From the NCBI GenBank assembly GCA_002869855.2, contig NEWQ02000023.1, forward strand, positions 57,186-121,185: 64,000 nt of DNA, read 5' to 3'. Positions 9,371-17,582 of this stretch are shown here, one piece after another. The notes beneath the pieces are model-generated. The model worked only from the letters and a program-made list of their open reading frames with translations. It made no database searches and was not told where the DNA came from. The DNA is from Nitrospira sp. CG24D (GTDB lineage Bacteria > Nitrospirota > Nitrospiria > Nitrospirales > Nitrospiraceae). The translations under genes and the position numbers were made by a program. The first letter of the stretch is position 1, and every line of letters starts with the position of its first letter.

Positions 9371-11509
9371 ATGAACTCCACCCCACTGGCCCTGATTGTT
9401 GACGACGACATCACCTTACGCGTCCTCGCGCGGGAAGCGCTGGAACAAACCGGCTGCCGGGTCGAGGACGCCGCGACAGGACAGGAAGCCCTCAACGCCT
9501 TTCAACGAGAGACGCCCGACATTATCCTCCTGGACGTCGTTATGCCGGGAATGGACGGGTTTGCCACTTGCGCGGCACTCCGGAAGCTGCCCGGCGGGGC
9601 TTCCGTACCGATCCTCATCATGACTGGTCTCGACGATGTGAAGTCCATCGCCACCGCCTATGATGCCGGCGCGACCGACTTTGTGACGAAGCCCTGGAAC
9701 GCCCTCGTGCTCAGTCACCGTGTCCGCTACATGCTCCGCGCCAGCCAGGCCGTGGCGGAACTGCTCGAGCGTGAGATGAGTCTGGCGGAAGCCCAACGGA
9801 TCGCCCGGCTGGGCAATTGGCAGTGGAACCTGTCCTCGAACCGGTTCACCGCGTCAACCCAGACCTTCCGTATTCTTGGCATCAAAGACGATCCTGCATC
9901 GACAACACTTTCCTTCGAGCAATTCCTGGCCCACATTCACGAAGCCGATCGGCCGGCGGTCGAGTCCGGCATCCGCCAAGCTATCGCCACCGGAGCCCCT
10001 TTCCGGCAGGATCATCGGGTCCACATACCGACAGGAGATGTCCATGTCGTTCATCACTATGCCGAAGTGGCCTTCGAACAAGGCGGGGCAGCGACCAGCG
10101 TCGTCGGGACGATCCAGGATATTACCGATCAGAAAAAAGCCGAGGCGCAGATTCATTTTCTCTCAAACTACGACCGATTGACGCAACTCCCCAATCGCCA
10201 GCTGTTCCAGGATCGGGTGACCCAGGCCCTGGCCACACAGAAACGGCACGAGACGCACGGCGCCATTCTCCTCGTCAATCTCGACCGGTTTCAACGCATC
10301 AACGATACGCTTGGCCCGAAATGCGGGGATACGATTCTTCGCGAGGTGGCCGAACGGCTGCTCCATTGTGTGCGGCAATCCGACTCGGTGGCACGCCACG
10401 ACGATCAGGAGCCCATCACACTCTCCCGACTGGGCGGGGACGAATTCACCGTACTCCTGACCCATCTCGCCTCGGCACAGAGCGCCGCAAAAGTGACCCA
10501 GCGGATACTGGAATCCCTCAATGCGCCCTACCACATCGACGGACGTCAGGTGGTAGTGACCGCCAGCATCGGGATTGCGCTGCTCGGACAGGATGGTGAG
10601 GAGGTCGACACGCTGCTCCGTAACGCGGACGCGGCCGTCCATGCGGCGCAGGAGAAGGGACGAAACACCTATCAGTTCTATTCCCAATCGATGAACGTGG
10701 CCTTGGCAGAACGGCTGAGTCTGGAATCGGATCTTCGCCAAGCCTTGGAGCGAAGCGAATTTGTGCTGTACTACCAGCCACAGGTCGACATTCGCCGATG
10801 GGAGATCGTCGGCGTCGAAGCCCTCATCCGCTGGCAGCACCCGGTGCGAGGCATGGTCTCTCCCATGGCATTTATTCCACTGGCCGAAGAGGTCGGGTTG
10901 ATCGACCAAATCGGGCAATGGGTGTTGCGCACCGCCTGCGCGCAGCAGGTCGCCTGGGGGGCGTACGGCCTCGGCGAAGTTTCCATCGCGGTCAACCTGT
11001 CGGGGGTCCAGTTTCAGCAAGCGAATCTCGTCGAGTCGATTCGCACGATCGTCCGTGAGACCGGAGCCAATCCTTCCCGTTTGGAATTGGAACTCACGGA
11101 AAGCACTGCGATGCACGATGCAGAAAACGCAGTCTTGGTCTTTCAGCAACTCAAAACCATGGGGTTCAGCCTGTCCATTGACGACTTCGGCACCGGCTAT
11201 TCCTCGCTGGCCTACCTCAAGCGCTTTCCCATCGATACCATCAAGATTGACCGGGCTTTCGTCAAGGATCTCGCATCAGAATCCGAACAGGCCGCGATCG
11301 CCATTGCCATCATCGCCATGGCTCACGGATTGAAACTTCGCGTGCTGGCCGAAGGAGTCGAAACCCAGCCGCAACTCGACATCTTGCGCGACCAGGGGTG
11401 CGACGCTATTCAAGGCTACTTCTTCAGCCATCCTTTGCCGGCCGACCGCGTCGAGCAGTTGATCCGCGACCTCCGCGCGAAAGCCGACCCCGAGCGCCGG
11501 GCCGCGTAG
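9371..11509 (+). CDS. Response regulator with PAS, GGDEF and EAL domains (c-di-GMP synthesis/hydrolysis)
   Basis: 712 residues, starting directly after the preceding stop. The receiver (about 3-125) has Asp55 in LLDVVMPGMDG and a Lys in TKPW. A PAS domain follows (about 145-255). The GGDEF domain has an intact RLGGDEF at residues 353-359. The likely inhibitory-site RQSD lies further upstream than usual because about ten residues are inserted between VAR and RLGGDEF. The EAL domain is complete: VEALIRW (EAL 483-485), NLSGVQF, ELTES, IDDFGTGYSSL, AEGVE. Both catalytic activities are possible from the motifs; which one dominates cannot be told. As last gene of the operon with a phosphorylatable receiver, it is the natural output for the two upstream phosphorelays. 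Confidence 0.93.
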   Translation: MNSTPLALIVDDDITLRVLAREALEQTGCRVEDAATGQEALNAFQRETPDIILLDVVMPGMDGFATCAALRKLPGGASVPILIMTGLDDVKSIATAYDAGATDFVTKPWNALVLSHRVRYMLRASQAVAELLEREMSLAEAQRIARLGNWQWNLSSNRFTASTQTFRILGIKDDPASTTLSFEQFLAHIHEADRPAVESGIRQAIATGAPFRQDHRVHIPTGDVHVVHHYAEVAFEQGGAATSVVGTIQDITDQKKAEAQIHFLSNYDRLTQLPNRQLFQDRVTQALATQKRHETHGAILLVNLDRFQRINDTLGPKCGDTILREVAERLLHCVRQSDSVARHDDQEPITLSRLGGDEFTVLLTHLASAQSAAKVTQRILESLNAPYHIDGRQVVVTASIGIALLGQDGEEVDTLLRNADAAVHAAQEKGRNTYQFYSQSMNVALAERLSLESDLRQALERSEFVLYYQPQVDIRRWEIVGVEALIRWQHPVRGMVSPMAFIPLAEEVGLIDQIGQWVLRTACAQQVAWGAYGLGEVSIAVNLSGVQFQQANLVESIRTIVRETGANPSRLELELTESTAMHDAENAVLVFQQLKTMGFSLSIDDFGTGYSSLAYLKRFPIDTIKIDRAFVKDLASESEQAAIAIAIIAMAHGLKLRVLAEGVETQPQLDILRDQGCDAIQGYFFSHPLPADRVEQLIRDLRAKADPERRAA

Positions 11510-11609
11510 CGCCCATCCGCGCGTCACGCTCTTACGCCTGGCGTGAGCTGGCTTGTATTTCGATGCGGCGCACGATACCCTCGCATCATCGTCTTTCCTT
11601 TTCTACACG

Positions 11610-12425
11610 ATGGCCATCTACGCAATCGGCGACATCCAAGGCTGCGCGCGCTCCCTGGAGCGATTGCTCGCACTCATCCGATTTGATCCTTCCGTAGACC
11701 GCCTCTGGTGCGTCGGGGATCTCGTCAATCGCGGCCCCGACTCCCTTCGCGTTCTTCGCTATCTCAAACAGCTTGGACCCTCCGCACAGGTCGTCCTCGG
11801 CAATCACGACTTGTTCCTGCTCGCCGTTGCGGAAGGCATTGTCTCGCTGCGGTCGAAAGACACGATTCAGGATATCCTCGCCGCCGCCGATCGGACAGAG
11901 TTACTGGAGTGGCTCCGGCAACAACCGTTGCACCATCACGAAGGCGCCTACTTCATGGTCCACGCCGGCCTCCTGCCTCAATGGTCGATCGATGACGCCG
12001 GAAGCCTGGCCCGTGAAGTCGAACGCACCCTCGCCGGACCCGAATCGCGGCCATTCCTTCAAGCCCTCTTTCACGGACTTACCCCGCAGTGGAGCGCGTC
12101 ACTGACCGGCTATGAACGTCTGACAGCCATCACCCGCGCCCTCACCCGGCTGCGTACCTGCACAGCAGCAGGCGCCTTGTCCGGATTTTCAGGATCCCCA
12201 AACGACGCCCCTCACGGACACCTTCCCTGGTTCCACATTCCGCATCGGCGGAGCAGCGATCATACGATTCTCTTCGGCCATTGGGCCGCACTCGGCTTGC
12301 ACATCGAATCGAATCTCTTGGGCTTGGACAGTGGCTGTGTGTGGGGCCGGCAATTGACAGCGATCCGGCTGGAAGATCGGCAAGTGTTCCAAATGGAGTA
12401 TGCAGATGACCGTGGCCGGAATTGA
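11610..12425 (+). CDS. apaH: Symmetrical bis(5'-nucleosyl)-tetraphosphatase
   Basis: Hydrolyses Ap4A to two ADP, removing stress dinucleotides and decapping NpnN-capped RNA in other bacteria. The start at 11610 (MAIYAIGDIQGC) matches the known N-terminus of the family; 19 further codons upstream are open but do not resemble it. Metallophosphoesterase motifs are GDIQG (Gln in place of His is normal for many ApaH), GDLVNRGPDS and GNHD, with a distal His in LFGHW and GLDSGCVWG near the end. About 271 residues, the usual length. No good ribosome-binding site is seen before 11610. It overlaps the next gene by about 20 bases, so the two are probably coupled. Confidence 0.92.
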   Translation: MAIYAIGDIQGCARSLERLLALIRFDPSVDRLWCVGDLVNRGPDSLRVLRYLKQLGPSAQVVLGNHDLFLLAVAEGIVSLRSKDTIQDILAAADRTELLEWLRQQPLHHHEGAYFMVHAGLLPQWSIDDAGSLAREVERTLAGPESRPFLQALFHGLTPQWSASLTGYERLTAITRALTRLRTCTAAGALSGFSGSPNDAPHGHLPWFHIPHRRSSDHTILFGHWAALGLHIESNLLGLDSGCVWGRQLTAIRLEDRQVFQMEYADDRGRN

Positions 12426-12945
12426 GCCATCCCCAGCCAACCCGGATTGGCCTCGCTACTCATCCAGCCCCTTCCCCGCCTATCGGTTCGTTCCAGGGAA
12501 CAGTCCCCACCCGCGACGACATCCTGACGGACATTCGTACGGACAATTTGAACCGAAATCGGAAACACTCCACCCCGACGCCTGGTCAGAATCCGATGCC
12601 TATCGCTTTGGAATCGATCTCTACAATTTCGCCTACTGGTGGGAATGCCACGAAGTCTTTGAAGGGTTCTGGCATGCGGTGGGACCGAAGACTGAACAGG
12701 GGCAATACTTTCAAGCGCTGATTCACCTGGCCGCCGGCAACTTAAAATGTTATATGAAAAACGACATCGCTGCGAGAAGCCTTCTGAGAAAGAGCCTTCG
12801 TCGCTTTGCTAAATTACCTGATTACTATATGGGAATCGACCTCGCAGAACTGCGAAACAGACTGGGGGAAGCCCCGACTCCGGATCTCTCCGATACGGTT
12901 TTGCTGACACTACAATGCGCCAGCAATCGTTCTCCTCGAACGTAG
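12406..12945 (+). CDS. DUF309-family protein
   Basis: 179 residues from the ATG at 12406, which has GGAG seven bases upstream (an ATG at 12400 is also in frame). The second half carries the DUF309 signature: a helix with WWECHEVFEGFW, then YFQALIHLAAGNLKCYM, typical of this small all-helical family of unknown function. The first 55 residues are Pro/Ser-rich and look disordered. The gene overlaps the 3' end of apaH and so is likely co-transcribed with it. No enzymatic role can be assigned. Confidence 0.8.
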   Translation: MTVAGIEPSPANPDWPRYSSSPFPAYRFVPGNSPHPRRHPDGHSYGQFEPKSETLHPDAWSESDAYRFGIDLYNFAYWWECHEVFEGFWHAVGPKTEQGQYFQALIHLAAGNLKCYMKNDIAARSLLRKSLRRFAKLPDYYMGIDLAELRNRLGEAPTPDLSDTVLLTLQCASNRSPRT

Positions 12946-12982
12946 CACGCACATCGCTCCATTCGCGATCCAGTCTCCCTTA

Positions 12983-13759
12983 TCACACGCCTGCGACAAG
13001 CCGGACAAGTGGAACTTCCTCCCCGATTCCAAACGAGACGGGCTTCTTGACCTCCTCCGGATTCACGTACGTACCGAACAATCGATCCCACACTGAAAAA
13101 GTCACGCCGAAATTGGCATGCTGGTGAACTGGGCTATCGCTATGGTGGATGTGGTGATAGCGAGGAGTGACGAAAACCCACTCCAGCCAATTCGATCGCC
13201 AGGACACATTCATGTGCATCCAATCGTTGAGCAGCATGTGAGAGGAAAGAACGACAAGCCAGATCCACCAAGGCGCCAGTCCGAAGACTGAATAGGCAAA
13301 GATCCATGGGAGATTGAACAAGACCTGCTGAGGAAATGACGCTCGATACCCCGCCAGCCAGTACATCGTGGTCGGCGAATGGTGCCACTTATGTATTCGC
13401 CAAACCGCACTGAGATGCATCAACCGATGCATCCAATACGCGCCAAAATCACCCACCAGATAGTAGAGAAAGAAGGTCGCTGCTACCGGTAGCGCCATGA
13501 CGGCTTCAGGAACAGGCGCGCGAAGCGCAACCCGGGCACTCAAAAACTCGGCGGCGGGCACGAGGATGAACCCGACGAGCGTACAGCCGATAAGGTCATA
13601 CGCCATCACTGAACGGTAAGACATCGTCCTTGCCGGCGCAATCAGTTCGATCGCCGTCACCCCGACAAGCCTCGCCAAAAAAAGGATGTGGACGAATAGC
13701 CCATGATCAAGGACGAATTGACGGAATTCCCGGCTTAGCAACCACTCGACCCATTCCAT
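12983..13759 (-). CDS. Sterol desaturase / fatty acid hydroxylase superfamily membrane protein
   Basis: 258 residues with four to five predicted membrane helices. The diiron-binding histidine boxes are present in order: HRLMH (111-115), HKWHH (123-127), HHIHH (202-206), plus HQHANFG just after. This is the pattern of integral-membrane diiron oxygenases that hydroxylate or desaturate lipids. The substrate is unknown; hopanoid, sterol-like or carotenoid lipids are options. It converges with the DUF309 gene with 37 bases between them and has no operon partner. The family call is firm, the reaction is not. Confidence 0.85.
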   Translation of the reverse strand: MEWVEWLLSREFRQFVLDHGLFVHILFLARLVGVTAIELIAPARTMSYRSVMAYDLIGCTLVGFILVPAAEFLSARVALRAPVPEAVMALPVAATFFLYYLVGDFGAYWMHRLMHLSAVWRIHKWHHSPTTMYWLAGYRASFPQQVLFNLPWIFAYSVFGLAPWWIWLVVLSSHMLLNDWMHMNVSWRSNWLEWVFVTPRYHHIHHSDSPVHQHANFGVTFSVWDRLFGTYVNPEEVKKPVSFGIGEEVPLVRLVAGV

Positions 13760-13872
13760 CCGGCGCCACTCCTTCCAACGGCAAGCGCTGACTGTACCAA
13801 ACTACCCCGCGTGTCTCCTACCCCTCTTAAGTGAGGTGAGGCTAGCCGGACTACAGGCGCCTCGACAGGGTC

Positions 13873-14517
13873 CTATTCAGTCTCCCGCTGAGTGACACGG
13901 AGCTGGCCGCGATCATGCCACAACTCAATCCACGGCGGAGAGTCTCGCCAGGTCCAGAGGAGCAACTGCCGATCCGGTCGTTCTTCCCAGTCTCCGACTC
14001 GCCAGGGCATCGGCCAGCCGCCCAGGACCGCATCGATTGTGCGTCCCTTCACATCCAATTGCTCCTGATACGCCGCGGCGCATAACGCCGTGACCTGATG
14101 GTCTCTAAACTGCGGGCTATAGCCCCACTCCGGCTGCCATTGATTCGCACGCAGCCACGTTTGAACCGCAACAGACCCGTACCGAAAGATCGCATCCAGC
14201 GGTGGAAAGCAGGTGGCCGGTTGCGCGTACAGCTTGATCCCATCCGGGATCGGCGGCAGCGTGGCCTGCCGATTGACCAGGACCAGCCCTGTCGCCCGAT
14301 CCTCTTGATTGGTATAGACACTGATACAGCCGGACAATCCATGTTCTCCAGGCACGGCACGACTCGATACCGAAAGCCAGTGGCGGAATCGTGCATCCCG
14401 CAGGGGAACGACTCCCATCCCACCCCAAACCCCACAATAGTCGCTTCCTTGACGAGTCAGATGAACACACGGCCTCGCAAGGGTGCGTCCTTCTTCCAGA
14501 AGTTCGTCAGGAGTCAT
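13873..14517 (-). CDS. Hypothetical protein
   Basis: 214 residues. The start at 14517 is supported by GGAG six bases upstream. I do not recognise the family. It is soluble, with no signal peptide or membrane segment, and tryptophan-rich (WLRANQWQPEWG, GGWPMPWRVGDW, LLLWTW, WIELWHDRGQ). The C-terminal portion, with a GGWP turn followed by a 'W-D-G-x-L' strand, faintly recalls DUF1963/YwqG-like proteins, but I would not assign it. It stands alone between a sterol-desaturase-like gene and panB, with over 100 bases on each side, so it is probably a single transcription unit. Confidence 0.6.
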   Translation of the reverse strand: MTPDELLEEGRTLARPCVHLTRQGSDYCGVWGGMGVVPLRDARFRHWLSVSSRAVPGEHGLSGCISVYTNQEDRATGLVLVNRQATLPPIPDGIKLYAQPATCFPPLDAIFRYGSVAVQTWLRANQWQPEWGYSPQFRDHQVTALCAAAYQEQLDVKGRTIDAVLGGWPMPWRVGDWEERPDRQLLLWTWRDSPPWIELWHDRGQLRVTQRETE

Positions 14518-14671
14518 GCCTCACTCCAATTAAATCGGGTCAGCCGCTCCTGCGCCCGCACGGCTCAGCAGGGCCCGACAGCCACGATTCAACCTCGCGT
14601 TGACTCATCGAACACGACAGGACATGGCCACTAGTCGGGGGAAATGTATGGCCCCACTCCGAACAGAGGGC

Positions 14672-15460
14672 TCAGTGATAGGACTCGGCGTCGCTGGGGA
14701 ACTTCCCGAGTTCGACTTCTTCCTTGAACCGCCGTAGCGCCTGCAGCGCATCGGTCTTCAGATGGGCATACGGTTTGACGAATTTGGGAACGAAGTCATC
14801 GAAGAGACCGAGCAGATCGTAGAGCACCAGTACTTGCCCGTCACAATGCGGACCGGCTCCGATCCCGATCGTGGGGATCGACAGCTCCGCCGTGATGCTT
14901 TTCGCCAGCGGCGCCGGAATGGCTTCCAGGACAATCCCGAATGCCCCTGCAGCTTCCAGCGCCTTCGCATCGGCCATCAATTCCTTCGCCCGATCCTTGG
15001 CTTTTCCCTGCACTTTGTAACCGCCGTATTGGTTCACCGACTGCGGGGTCATGCCGATATGCCCCATCACCGGAATGCCCACCGCGGTCATCGCCTCGAC
15101 CCGGCCGGCCATCGCTTGTCCCCCTTCAAGCTTCACCGCATGCGCGCCTGCCTGAATCAAGCGTCCGGCATTCCGCAGCGCATCTTCTTTGCTCGCTTGA
15201 TAGGACATGAAGGGCATGTCGCCGATCACCAGCGCCTGCTGTGCCGCACGGGCAACCAGCCTGGTGTGGTACAGCATATCCTCCATGGTAACGGACAGCG
15301 TATTGGCCTGGCCCTGTACCACCACGCCCAGCGAATCTCCGACCAAAATGGCGTTGATGCCGGCCTGCTCCACAATGCGGGTGAAGAGCGCATCGTACGC
15401 AGTCACGACGATGAGCTTCTTCCCTTGGCGCTTGCACTGTTGAAATTCAGGAATCGTCAT
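14672..15460 (-). CDS. panB: 3-methyl-2-oxobutanoate hydroxymethyltransferase
   Basis: First committed step of pantothenate (CoA) synthesis: transfers a hydroxymethyl group from 5,10-methylene-THF to alpha-ketoisovalerate. 262 residues from the ATG at 15460, which overlaps the metF stop (TGATG); an upstream open extension does not resemble the family. Motifs: VVTAYDALFTRIVEQAG, VGDSLGVVVQG, GDMPFMSYQ, AVKLEGG, GHIGMTPQSVN, IPTIGIGAGPHCDGQVLV. Its place after folD and metF is sensible, because all three enzymes handle methylene-THF. Confidence 0.95.
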   Translation of the reverse strand: MTIPEFQQCKRQGKKLIVVTAYDALFTRIVEQAGINAILVGDSLGVVVQGQANTLSVTMEDMLYHTRLVARAAQQALVIGDMPFMSYQASKEDALRNAGRLIQAGAHAVKLEGGQAMAGRVEAMTAVGIPVMGHIGMTPQSVNQYGGYKVQGKAKDRAKELMADAKALEAAGAFGIVLEAIPAPLAKSITAELSIPTIGIGAGPHCDGQVLVLYDLLGLFDDFVPKFVKPYAHLKTDALQALRRFKEEVELGKFPSDAESYH

Positions 15461-16347
15461 CAGCCGATATGAGCCTTGGTAATGATGTCTGCCAGGCGAT
15501 GGGTGCCCTTGATCGCCATGATATGGACCCCGTCGCAATGGGCGCGCACCGCATTGATAGTCCGCACGGCTATCTCCACACCTACATCTTCCGCCTTGTC
15601 GCCGGCGGCTTTCAATTCGTCGATCATCTCCTGCGGCACCGACACACCGGGAATGTTGGCGTTCATGAATTCGGCCATCTTGTGATTTCGCAACAGGAGA
15701 ATACCGGCCAGGACCTTCACCTTGTAGGGCCGCACGACTTTCATGAAGCTCGCAAACAGATCGGGATTATAGATCGCCTGGGTTTGAAAGAACTGCGCTC
15801 CGGCTTTGACCTTCACTTCGAACTTTGCCAGCATCGGCCCGACCGGATCAGCCTCCGGAGTCACTGCTGCCCCGATGGTGAAGGCCGTCGAGCCATCCAA
15901 CTTATTACCTGCCATATCACGGCCGTTGTTGAGGCCTTGCACCAGCTGCATGACCTGCACGGAATCGAGATCATAGACCGGCTTGGCCTCTTTGTGATCG
16001 CCGACTGTCGGATAGTCACCGGTCAGACAAAGGATGTTGCGGATACCGAGCATGTGGGCACCCATGAGATCGGACTGCATGGCAATCCGGTTCCGGTCGC
16101 GACAGGTCAGCTGCATGACCGGATCATGGCCCAATTCATAGAGCAATCGACAAACCGGAAGCGACCCGGCACGCACGACGGCTGCCGTGTTGTCAGTCAC
16201 GTTGACACCGTGCACACGCCCGACCAGGTCCTTGGCACTCTCCAACACCTTTGAGATGTTGGTGCCCTTCGGCGGATTGTACTCAATCGTCACGGCAAAC
16301 TGCCCGCTACTCAAGACCTCGCTCAACCGCCGCGGTTCTTTACTCAT
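15460..16347 (-). CDS. metF: Methylenetetrahydrofolate reductase family protein
   Basis: Predicted to reduce 5,10-methylene-THF to 5-methyl-THF for methionine synthesis. 295 residues forming a TIM barrel: FAVTIEYNPPKG at the N-terminus with a Glu at the active-site position, VNVTDN, LTCRDRNRIAM, ILCLTGDYP, GAQFFQTQAIYN and KVLAGILLLRN. The sequence is the shorter, divergent type seen in anaerobes and Nitrospirota rather than the Escherichia coli type, so the electron donor may differ from NADH. It lies between folD and panB, with the panB start overlapping its stop. Confidence 0.88.
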   Translation of the reverse strand: MSKEPRRLSEVLSSGQFAVTIEYNPPKGTNISKVLESAKDLVGRVHGVNVTDNTAAVVRAGSLPVCRLLYELGHDPVMQLTCRDRNRIAMQSDLMGAHMLGIRNILCLTGDYPTVGDHKEAKPVYDLDSVQVMQLVQGLNNGRDMAGNKLDGSTAFTIGAAVTPEADPVGPMLAKFEVKVKAGAQFFQTQAIYNPDLFASFMKVVRPYKVKVLAGILLLRNHKMAEFMNANIPGVSVPQEMIDELKAAGDKAEDVGVEIAVRTINAVRAHCDGVHIMAIKGTHRLADIITKAHIG

Positions 16348-16393
16348 GCATCCCCCTCACCCTTATCCACTCCCCTACTTCATCCCTTACCCT

Positions 16394-16491
16394 GTTGTAG
16401 GAGGACTGGAGGCTCTCCACTGCGCGCATTGACCGAGCACATTCTGATCGTGCGCGGGCAGCGAGCAAGAGAGCCTCCGGTCTCCTACAAC
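16394..16491. repeat. 98-base element with near-perfect terminal inverted repeats
   Basis: The left arm 16394-16416 and the right arm 16470-16491 are inverted copies (GTTGTAGGAG...GGAGGCTCT) differing by one indel and one substitution. The inner 53 bases contain further short complementary stretches (CGAGCAC against CGTGCG). The right arm overlaps the last codons and stop of folD. The whole lies in the folD-metF gap, so it would be transcribed as a long hairpin. It could be a REP/MITE-like repeat or an mRNA processing/attenuation hairpin. No second copy was found in this window. Confidence 0.7.
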
Positions 16492-17345
16492 ATCCCTGCC
16501 ATTCGCTTCGCTGACTCCACCGTATTCGCAAGCAACATGGCGATCGTCATGGGGCCAACGCCACCGGGCACGGGGCTGATCCAGCCGGCCTTCTGACTCA
16601 CCGGTTCAAAATCGACGTCGCCGCAAAGCTTCCCATCGGTCCACCGATTGGTACCGACATCAATGACGACCGCGCCTTCTTTCACCATGTCGGCCGTCAC
16701 AAACTTGGCTTTCCCGATCGCGACCAGCAAGAGATCCGCTTCACGGCAGACTGCGGGCAAATCTTTGGTCTTGGAATGGCAAATCGTCACGGTCGCGTTG
16801 CGCTGCAACAGCATGAGCGCCAGGGGCTTTCCGACAATATTGCTGCGGCCCAGGACCACCGCGCGCTTGCCTTCAATGCCGACCCCGGTAGACTCGATCA
16901 TCTTGATGACGCCCTTCGGAGTGCAGGCTTCAAAGACCGGATTCCCTTCGACCAGCCGGCCGAAATTATAGGGATGAAACCCGTCGGCATCCTTATCCGG
17001 CGACACCGCTTCAAGCACGATACGGCTCTCGATATGTTTGGGAAGCGGGAGCTGAACTAAGATTCCGTGAATTTTGGGATCCGCGTTCATCTTCTCAATC
17101 AAGGACAACAACTCTGCTTGCGTCGTGCTGGCAGGTAACTTGTGGTCGTCGATATAGATGCCTGCCGCCTCGCAGGCTTTCTGCTTGCTCTTCACATACT
17201 GATGTGACGCAGGATCGTCGCCCACTAGAATCGTGGCGAGACCCGGCTTGATCCCGGTCTTTGCCAGGACTGCCGCTGATTCAATTGCCAGCCGGTCGCG
17301 AACTTGCTGTGCCAATGCCTTCCCGTCGATGAGTCGTGCTCCCAC
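16485..17345 (-). CDS. folD: Bifunctional methylenetetrahydrofolate dehydrogenase / methenyl-THF cyclohydrolase
   Basis: Interconverts methylene-, methenyl- and formyl-THF with NADP. 286 residues from a GTG at 17345 preceded by GGGAGGG at good spacing. Motifs: YVKSKQKACEAAGI with the catalytic Lys, GILVQLPLPKHI, PDKDADGFHPYN, VVLGRSNIVGKPLA for the nucleotide, VIDVGTNR and PVPGGVGPMTIAMLL. First gene of the folD-metF-panB set. Its stop codon lies inside the right arm of the inverted-repeat element. Confidence 0.96.
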   Translation of the reverse strand: MGARLIDGKALAQQVRDRLAIESAAVLAKTGIKPGLATILVGDDPASHQYVKSKQKACEAAGIYIDDHKLPASTTQAELLSLIEKMNADPKIHGILVQLPLPKHIESRIVLEAVSPDKDADGFHPYNFGRLVEGNPVFEACTPKGVIKMIESTGVGIEGKRAVVLGRSNIVGKPLALMLLQRNATVTICHSKTKDLPAVCREADLLLVAIGKAKFVTADMVKEGAVVIDVGTNRWTDGKLCGDVDFEPVSQKAGWISPVPGGVGPMTIAMLLANTVESAKRMAGML

Positions 17346-17521
17346 AATTCCCTCCCTGAATTCAAGCGGTTGGCCTTCAAAACCGTAGGCACCTTAGCAG
17401 GGCATTTTTCATCAAGTCAACGCCTGACCATAGGGAAGCGAGTCACACGTCGTGAAGTCGGTAATCTGGGCCGACCCATTGCCTGGTCAGACTCCATACT
17501 TCCTTACCCCAAACCCATTCC

Positions 17522-17551
17522 TTGACAGTCTCTTCACCCGTTCGCTACGAT
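17522..17551 (+). promoter_or_regulatory. Predicted sigma70 promoter for the beta-propeller gene
   Basis: TTGACA (17522-17527), an 18-base spacer and TACGAT (17546-17551) lie about 30 bases upstream of the TTG start at 17583. The -35 is a perfect match and the -10 matches at four of six positions. It faces away from folD, so this is a divergent control region. Confidence 0.55.
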
Positions 17552-17582
17552 GCAAGCCGGTCTTCACACTGATTAATCAAGC

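Noticed and set aside
11610..11640. Gln in place of His in the ApaH GDxHG motif as a possible inactivating change
   Set aside because: GDIQG is common in functional ApaH proteins; the remaining metal ligands are intact.
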